A stretch of DNA of 64,000 nt, taken from contig OZ034979.1 in NCBI GenBank assembly GCA_964030785.1, positions 40,803,484-40,867,483 of the forward strand. Direction: 5' to 3'. The notes beneath the pieces were generated by a model, which was given only the letters and a program-made list of their open reading frames with translations, searched no databases and was not told the origin of the DNA. The stretch is from Siderastrea siderea. Taxonomy: Eukaryota; Cnidaria; Anthozoa; Scleractinia; Rhizangiidae. Made by a program: the position numbers and the translations under genes. This document shows, piece after piece, positions 63,256 through 64,000 of this stretch. Within the stretch, counting starts at the first letter, position 1. The number at the start of each line of letters is the position of its first letter.

Positions 63256-64000
63256 AAATGGTATGCTGAGGCATACTATTGTGGCTTCAACTTGCAGGAG
63301 GGGAACTCCGATGTAACGGAACCCCTATACAATGAAGGCGCCGGTATAACGAAGGAGATTTTTCAGCCCAGTAATATCAGTCACACGATTTCACGTTTTC
63401 ACGCCGATTTGATTGTCAATCACAACACTGTACATTGTATCATCCCATCACCACTGATACCATCACGAAAAAAAAATAAGATGCTCTTGGTTATTTGAGC
63501 TAATAGTTTGTAGGTATGAGGTCAAGTGGCTGATTTCCGTTGAATTATAATAGTGAGACAAAGCACGATATACAATAAAAACTGTCACCTACAAGTGCCA
63601 GAATGTATACCGTCATATACTTTCAATACTAAAACGTAGAGACAAATTGGAAGATAGTCATACACTTTCAAAAGTTGTTGATTTGACTTCGCATTTGAAC
63701 AATTTGTCATTACTCAAGATAAGTTGTTTCTGGGACACCGTTGTCTACTAATTGACATCCGAAAAATAACGAGCGCTTTAGAAGCATGCACTCTGGCTAG
63801 TTCGCAAAGGTTGCATTGTTTTCTTTCGCATAGACTACCATGTTAATTAACATCTAACAAGCATACTGAAAACGTAGTGAACCCATCCAACCAACTAATG
63901 CCTCATCAAGAATTGTACATAGCTGATAAAGCGGACCACGGCGAAAACCATGAAGAAACATAAAGACTAAAATCTTACACTGGAAACTTGACGCAATTTG
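63256..64000 (+). repeat. Dispersed 0.7 kb repeat, copy 2
   Basis: Collinear with 57578-58301 from AAATGGTATGCTGAGGCATA to the window end at AACTTGACGCAATTTG. Small indels distinguish the copies. It may continue past the window. Confidence 0.9.

Noticed and set aside
57578..64000. The 0.7 kb direct repeats as the two LTRs of one retrotransposon
   Set aside because: The 5 kb between them holds tensin exons rather than gag or pol, so they are dispersed copies.

Overview
The window is eukaryotic nuclear DNA: small exons with GT/AG introns, low gene density, many transposable-element relics, and metazoan protein families. No operon, Shine-Dalgarno or CRISPR structure is visible. The animal-type tensin, the tRNA-derived SINEs and the abundance of foldback MITEs point to an invertebrate. 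I infer a cnidarian, probably an anthozoan or stony coral, but no taxon-diagnostic gene is present.

Layout. (1) 1-2746, minus strand: the first three coding exons of a G-patch protein that resembles the N-terminus of cap methyltransferase CMTR1; the gene runs off the left edge. (2) 2747-3239: a short gap between divergent start codons, probably a shared promoter. (3) 3240-6932, plus strand: a complete four-exon gene for a 157-residue protein ending in a CxxC...HxxH motif. (4) About 6.9-13.0 kb: intergenic DNA with several nested inverted-repeat elements and the probable tensin 3' UTR. (5) 12979-62295, minus strand: one very large tensin gene. I rebuilt 32 coding exons whose splice phases all agree, giving 1,416 codons plus a partial first one; the 5' end lies beyond the window or was not located.

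The tensin has the order C1 domain (second half only), PTEN-like phosphatase domain, C2 domain, long disordered centre, SH2, PTB. Its phosphatase loop is an intact C-x5-R. The Asp, His and Lys residues that matter for PTEN catalysis and PIP3 recognition are also present, unlike human tensin-1, where the Cys is replaced. This is the most interesting protein-level result.

The 24.5 kb intron between the C2-end exon and the central exon is packed with repeats, chiefly a 106-bp satellite family on both strands. The same 106-bp unit appears as the core of inverted-repeat MITEs, which suggests how the satellite arose. Other repeat families are two SINE families plus a tRNA-like head, a second TTAACCCTTT-ended MITE family, a possible hammerhead-bearing Penelope-like fragment, retroelement 3' tails with GTTGTT repeats, and a 0.7 kb dispersed duplication. 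All gene models rest on reading splice sites and protein motifs by eye.
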